Assembly: GCA_020466095.1 (NCBI GenBank)
Contig: CM035808.1
Location: 4,952,688-5,016,687, forward strand
From: Chlorops oryzae
Taxonomy: Eukaryota > Arthropoda > Insecta > Diptera > Chloropidae
DNA length: 64,000 nucleotides
Direction of reading: 5' to 3'
In this document: positions 12,601 to 25,338 of the stretch, piece by piece
Layout of the letters: each line of letters begins with the position of its first letter
Numbering within the stretch: position 1 is the stretch's first letter
Program-made: the position numbers and the translations under genes
The notes under the pieces: generated by a model
Told to the model about the DNA's origin: nothing
Databases searched by the model: none
What the model saw: the letters and a program-made list of their open reading frames with translations, nothing else

Positions 12601-15600
12601 AATATTTAATTGCTCAATGAAATTAATTGCGGCTGTAATCATTCTCTTTGGTATGGTGTATGTTGATTCTTTTTACAGTGCAATTCTTCTCGCTTGGGTT
12701 CTCATAGTTACGACGGCTATTCCTGTTGCCCTTGCGCATTCAGTGCGGTCTTATCAGTTTCGTGGTCACATCTACACAGCATGCGTTTTTTCATCAGACG
12801 AAGAAAACTGGAGTCTCGTTGGCTTTCAGGTAAGTCGATCATTGCCGTATTTAGTTTTTATACATGAAAATAGATTTTTATTGAAGGCATCTTCATTCGG
12901 ATTGAATTTCATAGATATTATTAATCCGTACTTAAGCAATCGATCCTGAAATATATTTTGGGGTTTATCTGTGCGATTTTTGATATCTTAAGTAAGAAGT
13001 TTAACTTCATAAGGAATAAAACCCAAAGGTATTAAGAGGATAAACAACTGCAGTAAGAGTTTAAGGGGGTCTTCTCATTGAGCAACTTTTTTTTTCGACT
13101 TTTTTTTTTGCATTTATTTATAGCTTGGGTAGTTGTGAATATGCCCCTAAAAGGATTTTTTGAAATTCGAAATAGTTTAGAGGATATAGCCTTCTTTGTC
13201 GAGCAAGATCTGCGCTAAAACGAGTAATTTTTGCGTTGCTTCAAACTTTAAACGCGTTTATCTCGAAACCACGTTTTTCGAACTGGCGGCCATGATATCT
13301 CCAGTTCAACTGAACCGATTTTCATGAAACAAAGTGGAATCGACGCAGAATTGTCACCATTATCGGGTGAACCTCGACCATAATTTAAAAAATTTTTTAC
13401 TATTTCTTTTTTTACACTAAACTACAAAAAAAAGCCCGAAATTGAAATTTTTTTTTGAATGGCCGCCATTTTGTCAAAAAAAAATCACAAAATTAAGGTT
13501 GAGGTTCACCCGAGAATTACATCTATACTGATTATAACCCCGTTTTTTTTTTCCATTTCGGACGCTCCGGAGACCCGGAATCGTGGCCGCCGTGACGGCA
13601 CCTTTTTTTTTCACCACCAACTTTGAAGTCTCATTACTTTTTGAACAGCCCACGTATCGAGGCAAAAAAATTTTTTTTATTTACTTTGAACCTTTTGTAA
13701 TACAATAAATAAAAAAAGTTTTCCATTATTCTTTGCGTTTTCAAATAAGAATTTTTTTAAAAAGGGTCCAAAAAACGGGTTTTCAATGAGAAGACCCCCT
13801 TAAAATACGTCCTTTTACTCAAGTCTATCCATACACTTGAACCAGATGAAGCGTAAACCAAAGCAATAAATAAATTGCTTTCGAGGGCAAGTGCGATTGC
13901 TTGAAGAACCAACAGACAGTAAAGAAAATATCACAATGAAATTTAAAACTTTGTTTGCTCTGCACGACGCAACATGCATGAATGCATTTTCATTGATTGC
14001 AATCAATGGAAATTATGCAACGTTTTAATCCTTAGTTTCTGTTTTATTTCTTGCTAAATTATGAAGATTATCCCTGCTTTAAATTGTGGTCGTAAATATT
14101 TTATCAGAAAGCTTTTTGTTATTTTTTCCCTTAATCCAAAATAGCTATAGTATCTTAAAAAGACTATGAGGATGTTCTATCAGATTAAGTATATCTTTTG
14201 AAAAAATCTTTTCAAATTAATTTAATTTAATATTATGACAGTACTATTCACGGCCAGGACTGTTCGTTATTTTCGAAAGTGGAGTCGATGAATAAACATT
14301 CTAATGAATTTTTCTACTCCACATGGATTTCCTTTAACTTCATCATCTTCATTCTTATTTATTTTTTCGGTATTTTCCAAATATGCAATATTTTCTACGA
14401 AACTTTTTCGTTGAAATTCGTACTTCCTCAATACTTCTCGTTGGCTTCAATGAAAGGCCAGAGAATGCGCAATTTTTGCTGAAAGAACTCAAAGTCCTTA
14501 TGAAAAATTTCAGCTTAGTGAAAAATAGAACCTCCGATTCCGCCAAATTGTTCGCTTTCTGAGTGGAGTGCTCATTAGAGAGCAGAGATTTTGAACTTCG
14601 TAAAATGCGAACGCCGAATACTGCATTGCGACTTATAAATCCTCTCTGCAGGATACCCAATTAAATGCAACGAACATGCAAAGTGCAAGCTGTCTTAAAG
14701 GGGATTTAAATGGACTTTCAAATCGAGGTACGATGAACAATTCAAAGAAAGGGGCATAAGGATTGCGAGCAATTATTCAGCATAGAAACACTCTAATACT
14801 TTCGAAAGAAACGAACAGATCCCAAAAGCTGTTCGATAGAAATCCTTACAAATCTGGAAAGGGAATCGAGCAATTATTTATTGTTTGTTGTTCTAAGGGT
14901 AGCTGCAAATTAGAGTGCGAATGCAATTCTATTTGAAATCTACTAAGGATTATTATTTTACTTGAACTTAAGCTCAAATTGAATTCAAGAAAATACATTC
15001 GAAAATTGGAAATATTGAATAATCTTCAAATATTTAAGTCAATACGAAATTGTTTTTGAAATTTTCTAGGATTTCATTTGAAAAACTTCTTGTTGCAAAA
15101 TTCATCAACATAAATGAATGCTTTTCTGAACCGAAAGTTACCTGAACTGAAGTTGAACCAACATAGCACAATTATTATGAAAAATATGTAGCTATCAGGA
15201 GGTATATCGAGTTTGGTAATACCACGCGTTTAAAGAACGAAAACTACCTTCTTCTATTGAGAAAACACTTTTCTGGTTTTTTCGAATATAAAAGTAAAAA
15301 GCGAAAGGAGAGAAAATATTATCCTTCCTCGTACTCAGAAAAATTCATAAACAACATTTTTTATCACAATAGAAACAACTGAAAAATATGCGTGCATGAA
15401 ATTTTTGCTTCTTATGTGGGAAGAAAAATTTTATGATGTTTTAAGAAAAATCCAAGAAAGTTCAGTAATAACGTCAAATTGAATGTCTTTTGCACATCTG
15501 GCAAGGAAACTTTATGAACGTGTTAGCACATGTTGAAATATTCCGAAATTATTGCAACGTGCATATATGATTATGACATTGACACTGCTTTCAAGACAGA

Positions 15601-18600
15601 ATTTATTTCTTGGTAGACGACGAAATCTGAGACGTTTATCATGAGATCCTTCCGTTTGTAAAAAAGCAACAACAAAAATTATTAAAAGTCGTAAAGCACG
15701 GAGACTTCAAATATCCTCGTTATAAGAGAAAGCATAAAAAGGAGGTATAGCAGCAAAAGATTGATGCCGAATGACTATTTGCCTTGCATCAGTCGGTAGT
15801 CTTTTTGCCAAAAAATGAGTAAAGAAGAGATGCACTTTACTTTACTTATATGAAAAATATGGTCCATACTCAAGGCCAAATGAAGTCTTTTAGTATTTGT
15901 TCATCGTACACTGACGGCTTCATCCAAGTAATATTTGCAAGGGATGAAGACATAGCAATGCTTACATAACCTCAAGACTGCGTCCAGTGCCGGATTAAGG
16001 TAGGGCTAGCTGGGGCTATAGCCCCGGGCCCAACTGGTAACGGGCCCCGGAAGCGTCCAAATAAAATATGACCAAAATATTTCAAAAAAAATGTTTCCCG
16101 TAAAATTGCTTTAAAATTAAAAATTTTTATGAAATAAAAAATTTATATTATATGATATTCTTAAAAAAATTTTTGATTTTTACCACTTTCAAAATCAAGG
16201 GCTCATATATAAAATGTTTCCTTTGTGGTTCATGTCCTTTGAAAGAATTTATATTGTTCTAATAAAAATTGACTTCAGCAGCTATTCATTATTTCAAAAA
16301 CTGCACCAAATTATAGCATCAGGGCCCCATCAATATATAAGCCCCGGGCCCCATGACACTCAATCCGCCACTGACTGCGTCTATATTCCTTTCTACTTCC
16401 TGGCATTAGTCATGTCAAAGGCGGAAATATATCAATGTCTCAATTTGCACAAATATTTTTCCGAAGAGGGGAAGGTACTTCGTTGGGTTTCATTTCAGAA
16501 AGAGAGGTTATTTAAAGTCAGGGTCATGTTTCTTAAGACTTGAAATGATTGAATGTTATTTTAATTATTTTTAGTAGGGACAAATTGTTCAAAAAGGGAG
16601 CTGCTCGAATAATGCACCTCAATATGGATCAAAGCATCTTCAATCGTTTTTTAAAGCACGATTAATTTATAATTTCTGTTTTTTTGCTTTATTACAGGTT
16701 TCATTCTTCCTTTCATCATATGTCGTTCCGCTGACACTAATATCATTCCTTTATATGGGCATGCTGGCCCGGTTATGGAAGAGTCCTCCGGGCTGCAAAC
16801 CGTCGGCTGAATCAAGGTGGGTGCCAGAGATTATATTGTGAATATTGTTAACAATTCAATATCAAAGGCACAGTTAGTTATGGACTTCATGAAATTTAAC
16901 TTGAGTTAATGAATGAGCTGGCTCAGCTTTGCTTAAGAATTCGAAGTAAAATTTTAAAGAAAAATGATGCTAAGTTCACTTAAGTCAACACTAACTGATC
17001 CGATGGTAATTCATAAAAGAAAATTAAATTTTTTAAAATTTTTTCTGTTCGATAAATGATTCATTTGAACAATTTCCCAATTTCAGAAAAGGAAAGCGCC
17101 GTGTTACCCGTTTAGTCGTCGTAGTTGTTTTGGCTTTTGCAATTTGCTGGCTGCCAATACACGTGAGTACCAAACGCACACAAAGATATAAAAAGGAAAC
17201 AGTTTAAAAATTTATGAATGAAATAATTTCTATATGAAGCACTTATGAAGAAGTTTTGTCTGTGGCAATTGAGTTCTAAACGAAGGGTAGTTCGAAAACA
17301 AAAAGCTGCGTAGGGCAAAGTTTTGATTCCACTTCTAAGGGGGGCGACTTTATTCGTAAGAATTACATACATAAGTACTTGAAATAATAATGAGGGCACC
17401 TGAATGTTGTATGTACCTACATATGGTTATTACATCTTTATTGCATAAACGGAAGATTGTTATGAAACTTTTTAAATCATTTATTCTTCAGTTAAGCTTT
17501 AAAGTGTTCATTATTTTCACACATGAAGTGTTAGTCCACAAAGCGGAAAATTCAATTTTTTTTCTTTTGTTGCCAATTTACAGATCCAAAAGTAAGAAAA
17601 TTAGTCGAGAGCTCCCTCAAAAGGTAAAAGGTAAAGTTGTAAGCCTTAGATTAAGTTAACCAATAGACTATACAGTGTTGTGCAAAACATACGCAACCAT
17701 ATAAATTTGTGACGTATTACGCAATAAATTTTGTAAAACAACAACAACCACAAAAAGAATGATGCTAATTTAATCCTTAAAGTATCAGCTATAAGTATGT
17801 ACAAAAAGATAACCATAAGAATGCATAACGGAAAAATTTTGAATTAAAATACACAAAAACCCCCTGTGCAAAACATAAGCAACTCCAGTACAAATTTTCA
17901 GTGCTTTTTTAAATTAAAAATTTGAAAGAAATATCAAAAGGGAAAATTTCGCACGTTTTTCTAATTTGACCCTTTCTTAACACTTCGAGCTTTGTAAAAA
18001 GTACAACAATTAAAATATTGCAGACCTATTTTAAGATTTGCAGACCAAACCAAATTGAGTTTCGATTTTTCTTTGTTTTTCCATACATTTTTGATAAAAA
18101 ATCGAAACTCAATTTGGTTTGGTCTGCAAATCTTAAAATAGGTCTGCAATATTTTAATTGTTGTACTTTTCACAAAGCTCGAAGTGTTAAGAAAGGGTCA
18201 AATTAGAAAAACGTGCGAAATTTTCCCTTTTGATATTTCTTTCAAATTTTTAATTTAAAAAAGCACTGAAAATTTGTACCGGAGTTGCTTATGTTTTGTA
18301 TATGTATTTTAATTCAAAATTTCTCGGTTATGCATTTTTATGGTTTTCTTTTCGTACAAACTTATAGCTGATACTTTAAGGAATAAAACAGCATCATTTT
18401 TTTTGTGGTTGTTGTTGTTTTACAAAATTTATTGCGTAATACGTCACAAATTTATATGGTTGCGTATGTTTTGCACAACACTGTATATTGACATAAGAAG
18501 CTTTTTAGCGCAGGAAAGGAGCTGAAAGGTACCTACACTTTACAGAATTTTTAGGATTCCCGGAAAGCCATTCCGGCTTATTTCGATAATCCAAACTAAA

Positions 18601-21600
18601 ATATGATAAAGCTTTTTGGGTGTTAAGCTTTGTCAAAAAAAAAAATATATATAACATCATAGAATAAGTAACAATATAGAAGGAGCGTCTGAACGATTGC
18701 TTCGTTGCGCATAATTGGCGCGGGCGGTAAGGAAGAGGTGGAAGAAACGAAATTCTCTCTCATTCTTAATCCTATTGATGCTCACAGCACAGCCCGCTCA
18801 TAACATATTTGCATGGTATGAGCGAAAATAATCTATATTTTGACTTTAAAGTCCTATAACTTTTGATACACTGCTCCGATTTTCATAAACTAAAAACTAT
18901 AAGAAAATTTGAATAATTTGGAAAATCTTATACGCTTACTCTATATAGCTATCTACAAAAGGAAAAAAGTTCGTAACTAACAGAAAATTTCAAGTCTTCA
19001 TAAACCTACAATTTCTTTTAATTCTCTTCGCATTCATAGCTGTAAGCACCCAGCCGGAATTTTTCTCATAAATGACCAGTTAATTATTTTTTTTCCACAA
19101 GGATATGAAGGGGGAAAATTTGAGTACTTCTCAATTGCAATGGCATTGCCATCGCAAATCCAATGGCACTGTCATCGATAGAGGTATCGATAACGACGGA
19201 GTAGATCTACTCCACTTTCGATGACCCAAACTCGTGATATATGCTCTTATGACTGCCAATGCGCTTGTGTGTTAATTTCATAGAAAGTTGGTGTGTAAAT
19301 CGGGAGGAGTCGCGGCTCTATGTCCTGCTGAAATCATTGATTGTTTCACCGGGGACATTTCCGGCTGGGTGTCACCGAGTACACACATACTCTGCTTACA
19401 GCTATGAATGTGGAAGAGAATTAATAGAAATTGTAGGTTTATGAAGACTTGAAATTTTCTGTCAGTTTCGAACTTTTTTCCTTTTGTAGATAGCTACATA
19501 GAGTAAGGCGTATAAGATTTTCCAAATTATTCAAATTTTCTTATAGTTTTTAGTTTTATGAAAAATCGGAGCAGTGTTATCAAAAGTTATAGGACTTTAA
19601 AGTCAAAATATAGATTATTTTCGCTCATACCATGCAAATAATGAGCGGGTTCTGCTGTGGGCATTTGTAGTGGAAAACAATGAGAGCGGGCTCCACGCGA
19701 GGAACCCGCCATACAATTTTTCGCTTTGTATGAGACGCTCCTTCTATATTATTACTTATTCTATGATTAACATACACAAAAAGTCACCGTTTGTTTGCTA
19801 ATATAAAGGAAAATTGTTGAAACAGCACATTAAAAGCAACACTTATATAATTACATCTAAGTTGGCAACATTCTTTCTGATCCACACATACATACACAAC
19901 TGTTATTGTAGCTTTTAAGTTAGTTCGTAATAAATCGTCAAACGAAACGGTCGTCTTTTCTTGATGGTTATATGCCCAACATAGGTTATGGGACAAGTCG
20001 TTTCCCTTAAGCGTTAAAGACTATATAAAAAATAAAAAAAGTGTTTATTAGTTAAACAAAAAGCATAATGTCGAATATGCTTAATATCGAAAAGCTGGAC
20101 GACACAAAATTACGAATTTTGGTCGATCCAAATGCGAAGCGTGCTTGTGTGTCAAGAAATGTGGGGGGACTCATTTCGGGCGAAATAACGGAAGAAGCAC
20201 CGAAGTGGAAAAAGACAAATGATAAAGCGGTTGCTACAATTATGCTTTCGCTTAAAGCCAAATCAAATAAATCAGGTAAAGAAATATGAAAAGGCAGCGG
20301 ATATTTGGAATGCTTTAAAGGAATTCAATAGACCTGCCGGTCCTGTGAGAAAAGTGGCTCTCTTCAGAAAACTTATGAATTTTCGCATGGATGAAAATGT
20401 AAGAATGCAGAAGCATGTAGCGGAATTCTCAGAAAATCGTCGACCAACTGGCAGACATCGGCGTTAGCGTCCCAGAGGAGCAGTTAGTCATCACACTATT
20501 AGCTAGCCTGCCGAAATCGTACGAGAATCTTATTGTGGCACTGGAGTCAAGGGATTACGTTACCTGAGCTAACATCTATTAAAAAAAAAATTATTTGAAG
20601 AAGCGATCGTCGCATGCAGAACGCGCATAACACCGACAGTAGCGCACAGGCATTCGTTGCAAAGTCAAACAACGCACGCAAGAATTTCACAACGAGCTCT
20701 TCGAACAGTCAAAACCAACGGAATTCTTGGAAGCAAAGTGAAGTAGCAGAGAATTCAAAGCGAAAAAACTTCAAATGCTATAACTGCGGGGAAAAAGGGG
20801 CATTTCGCAGCCGATTGTAAGAAAGGGAAGAAAGAAGATCAAAATGCTAAAAGTTTCTCAATTCTGGCATCGGCATCATCAACAAAAGGTGCAAGCGAGG
20901 ACAAAAGATGAAGTTTGGTGTTTTGACAGCGGTGCGACTGCACACATGTGTAGAAAGAGAGAACTGTTTTCAAATTTTGCAGAGCACAGTGAAGAGATTC
21001 AATTAGCTGGAAAAAACGTCATAGAAGCAAAAGGACGTGGAAAAGTAAATATGAAAATGAATCAATACAGTGTGTGCTTGAACGATGTGTTGTATGTGCC
21101 GGAGTTGCAGTACAATTTTCATATCGGTCGGTAAAGCAGTCAAAAGTGGACTAAAAGTTATTTATGAAAACAATAGTGCGGTTATTAAAGACGAAAACGA
21201 CGAAATTATTTAAAAGCAAAAGAAAATAATAATTTGTTTCTCTGTGAAATAAAAAGTCAAGAAAATAGCCTTTGTTTTTTCGAATAATACAGCTCAAGAA
21301 GCTATAAAAATGGCACAAACGTTTTGGCCATCTAAACTTCGGAAGTTTGCAGGAACTTGTAAATAAACAGCTGGTAAATGGTTTAAAATTTAAACTCTGT
21401 GCCAAAACAAATTGATTGTGTTGTGTGTATGAAATGCAAGTGCACAGTTAAAACCGTTTGAAAGTTCAAAGTTTAGAGCTAAAGAAATCCTAGAGCTAGT
21501 TCACACGGACTTGTGTGGTCCAATGCAAAAGAAATCGATCGGAGGATCGAAATATTTTATGATATTTGTGGACGATAAATCACGTTTTGTTTTTGTTTAT

Positions 21601-24600
21601 TTTTTGAAGAGTAAAGAAGAAGCTTTTGAAACCTTTAAAAATTTTAAAACAATGATCGAGCGCCAAACAGGCAAGAAAAATTAAAAACATTACGAAGTGA
21701 TAATGGAACCGAATATGTAAATAAAAGGTTTGAAACGTACTTGGAGGAACATGGTATTAAGCGACAACTTACCGTGCCATACACGCCGCAACAAAATGGG
21801 GTCGCGGAGCGGTTCAACAGAACTCTGGTTGAAGCAGCAAGGAGTTTGTTGGTGGATGCTGATCTTAGTGAATCATTTTGGGCAGAAGCAGTTTATTACG
21901 GCAGCATACCTAAGAAACAGAGCGCCGACAAAGTCACTTATTGATAGTACTCCATTTCAATCGTTTTTTGACCGTAAACCATTTGTTTCGCATCTACGTA
22001 TATTTGGATCGTTGGCCATAGCTCTCGACAAACGTCACCACAAGAAATTCTTACCAAAAGGAAGAGAGTGCATCATGTTGGGGTATTCAAGCACAGCAAA
22101 GGCATACAGGTTGTATGACAAAGAGAAAAGGGAAGTCTTCATTAGCCGGGACGTCTACTTTGTGGAGAAAGGGGCAGAAACAGAAACCATCGATCTTGAA
22201 ATGGAGCCAAGCCAAATTTTGAATCCGGAAGACGAAATTAATAAGGACGAATATCTAAGCGAAGATAAATACGATACAGCAGATGAGGAAGGCGGTTCAG
22301 CAAGCAACAGTGAGAATGGCGAAGAAGACGGTGGCGATGAAAATAATGAAGAGCAGCATATCCGAAGAGCACCAGGAAGACCTCGAATTATTCGTACTGG
22401 GTTGCCTGGAAGACCTAAGAAGCAGTATCAATCCTTGAATATGATGAGCGAAGCATCAGAGAAGGTTCCTGTGACGGTTGAAGAGGCGATGACGAGTAAA
22501 AATTCAATTAAATGGCGACGCGCAATGCAGGAGGAGTATGAGGCTCTTATGAAAAACGAGACGTGGGATTTTGTTCAACTCCCAAAAGGGCAAAAGACCA
22601 TCGGCTGCAAATGGGTGTTTACGGTAAAACACAATGCTCATGGAGAAATCGAGAGGTACAAAGCAAGGCTGGTAGCTAAGGGTTGCAGCCAGCAATACGG
22701 AGTCAACTACACCGATATATTTTTCCAGTCGTGAGGCATGAAACCTTAAGGATGGTTTTAGCATTGGCAGCAGAATACAATCTTCATGTCCACCAACTGG
22801 ACGTTTCATCCGCGTATTTAAATGCTAATCTTGAAGAAGACGTTTACATGGAGCAACCAGAACTGTTCGAGAAAAATAATAACAAGATTCTTAAGCTGAA
22901 GAAGTCTCTATATGGTCTTAAACAGTCGGGCAGACTATGGAACTCGAGACTGCATGAGGAACTGACGAAGATCGGATTTGTGGCCTGCAAGAGGGAACCA
23001 TGCCTGTACACAAAAAACCATGGTCGAAAGCTAAACATCATCACTGTTTATGTAGATGATTTGTTGATTGCAAGTTCAGACCTAGGTGGAGTTGAACACT
23101 ATTAAACAAGAAATTTCTAGTATTTTTCAGGTGGTCGATAAGGGTCTTATAAACTACTTTCTGGGCATGGAAGTGGAGCGAGATACTCCAACTGGGGCAA
23201 TTGCGTTAAGCCAGAACCAACTTATTCTTCATCTGTTGAAGAGCTACAATCTGGAAACTTGTAGACCGGTTTCAACTCCACTTGAGCCAAAGTTTCAAGT
23301 ACAATGTAACAGCGAAGATTGTCTTAAAGTCGATAAAGTTGGATATCAATCATTAATCGGATCCTTGATGTATATTGCGATAAATACTCGACCAGACATC
23401 TTGCATTCCGTATGCAAACTTGCGCAGAGGAATTCTGACCCTCATTCGGAACATCTGAGTGCAGCAAAACATATTCTGCGATATCTGTGTACTACTGCAG
23501 ACAAACGCATATACTATAAAAAGACTGGTGCAGCAATAGAAGGATTCTCTGACGCCGACTGGGGCGGAAACACACTGGATCGAAAATCTTATTCTGGCTA
23601 TGTTTTTATGTTAGCCGGAGGTGCTTTCAGCTGGCAAAGTAAGAAGCAAGCGTCAGTGGCTTTAAGCAGCACCGAAGCCGAATACATAGCTTTATCAGAG
23701 GCAGCGAAAGAAGCAGTATTTTTAAGAAAGTTATACGAAGAATTGTTAAATTTAGAAAATACAAAGCCGATCATGATCAACGGAGATAATATAAGCTCTC
23801 TTAATCTCGTTAAAAATCCCGTTTATTCATGCTCGCAGCAAACATATTGACATACGATACCATTATGTTAGAGAACTTTATAAAAGCAAGGATATTGAAT
23901 TGAAATATTGTTCAACTACTAATATGATTGCAGACATTATGACTAAAAATTTGCAAAAAGTTAATCATTGTAAATTTACTGCCCACTTGGCTTAAAAGAA
24001 AAGAAAAATTAAGAATTCGATATGTTTTTGTTAAAAGAAAAGAAAAATTAAGAATTCGATATGTTTTTGTTAAAAGAAAAGAAAAATTAAGAATTCGATA
24101 TGTTTTTTAAAAAGAAAAGAAAAATTAAGAATACGAAAAATTTTTTGAAAAGAAAAAACAATTAAGAACACGATAAGTTTTAAAAGGAAAGTTTATATTT
24201 TTGAAAAAAAACACAATGTTAAGCATACAAAGTTATTTGTGAATATTGAAGAAAATTTCTTTTGTTGCATTTGTATATATAAGTATTGAGGAGGAGTGTT
24301 GAAACAGCACATTAAAAGCAACACTTATATAATTACATCTAAGTTGGCAACATTCTTTCTGATCCACACATACATACACAACTGTCTATTGTAGCTTTTA
24401 AGTTAGTTCGTAATAAATCGTCAAACGAAACGGTCGTCTTTTCTTGATGGTTATATGCCCAACAGAAATAAAAAAAAAAAATTTTTTTAATTTTTACACT
24501 GAGAAAAATTTTTTCACAAAACTAAAAAGATCCTTTTATTATTGTCAATAAAACAGGGTATTTTTTTAAAAAACATTCAAAAGGTTTTATAAAAACTGAA

Positions 24601-25291
24601 ATACACTGAAAAAAATTGTTAAATTTTTGATTTATTTTTTTGTGCAAAAATTTTTCTCGTGTAAATTTTAAAAATAAATTTTCTATGTTCCTTGTCTTAT
24701 TAACAATAAGTCACCGTTTGTTTCATCTTTTTAATTCTTAAAAATCTTAATTATGTTATTTCTGGAGATATTAAATTTTTTAAAAACATGCCGTATGAGT
24801 AATGTGTTTTGTATCATTTTCGTACATTTGTACTAGAGCATCTATGTGCACTTGTAATTTTTTGAATATCTCACTGTTGCGCCATTTAATTTGAATGAAA
24901 CTTTTTTTAAATGAAAGCAAATACTTAGAGGTATTTTGGAAAAAAAATTTTAAAGCGGCGTCAAACTGAGAATACACTGAACAAAATTTTTAAAATTGTC
25001 TTTTTAGTTTTTTAAGAAAATTTTTCTCAGTGTAAAAATAAAAATTTTTTTTTTGATTTCCTGTTATATTAGCAATCGGCCAACGTTTGTTTCATCTTCT
25101 TATCTTAATTAGTTTTTGAGATATAAAATTTTGAAAAAACTTATTAAAAAAGGATTTTCAAGGATATTTCAAGGACTGTTCATAATAAAAATCTAAAAAT
25201 TTGTCTCCACAGTGTTTTTTGGATCGACACAGTTTATAAATTCATTTCATGATGCCGCATGCCTTTGCTTAACCCTTTGCCAGACCCTTTT

Positions 25292-25338
<47 letters not shown>

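Larger units (their letters stand above)
12830..16697 (+). other. AstA-R1 intron 4, spanning the left duplication breakpoint
   Basis: A 3.9-kb intron with two recognisable insertions: a TTAA-flanked miniature element at 13065-13799 and a hAT-like MITE at 15985-16373. The left border of the tandem duplication falls inside it at about 14908. Short open frames here have no coding character. Confidence 0.75.
19815..24464 (+). mobile_element. Copia-like (Ty1/copia) LTR retrotransposon, defective
   Basis: A 4.65-kb element with 167/168-bp LTRs, a copia-type primer site, degenerate gag and pol, and a purine tract before the 3' LTR. The flanks approximate a 5-bp duplication (AAAAT on the left, GAAAT on the right), and copy B has the single target GGAAATC. 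Protease, integrase, reverse transcriptase and RNase H motifs occur in the copia order, with integrase before reverse transcriptase. At least six frame changes prevent translation of a full polyprotein. The LTRs differ by a single 1-bp indel, which points to recent insertion. Confidence 0.93.
19796..25074. mobile_element. Foldback MITE in copy A, split by the copia element
   Basis: Terminal inverted repeat TGCTAATATAACAGGAAATC (left end altered near the insertion) with A/T-rich arms ending in ACACTGAGAAAAATTTTT. In copy B the same element is intact at 32123-32727 (605 bp). In copy A the copia-like element has landed in the left arm, so the two halves are 4.65 kb apart. Confidence 0.7.

Noticed and set aside
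14279..14660. Overlapping 67- and 101-codon frames in intron 4
   Set aside because: Opposite strands overlap, no motif, and the span lies inside the receptor intron.
16214..16543. 109-codon open frame in intron 4
   Set aside because: It starts inside a hAT-like MITE and runs into intron sequence; composition and context are non-coding.
17961..18206. Two opposite-strand open frames with almost the same protein
   Set aside because: They mirror each other because they lie in the arms of a palindromic MITE; no coding evidence.
23994..24180. CRISPR-like regular repeats
   Set aside because: Units are contiguous without spacers and lie inside a retrotransposon of a fly genome.
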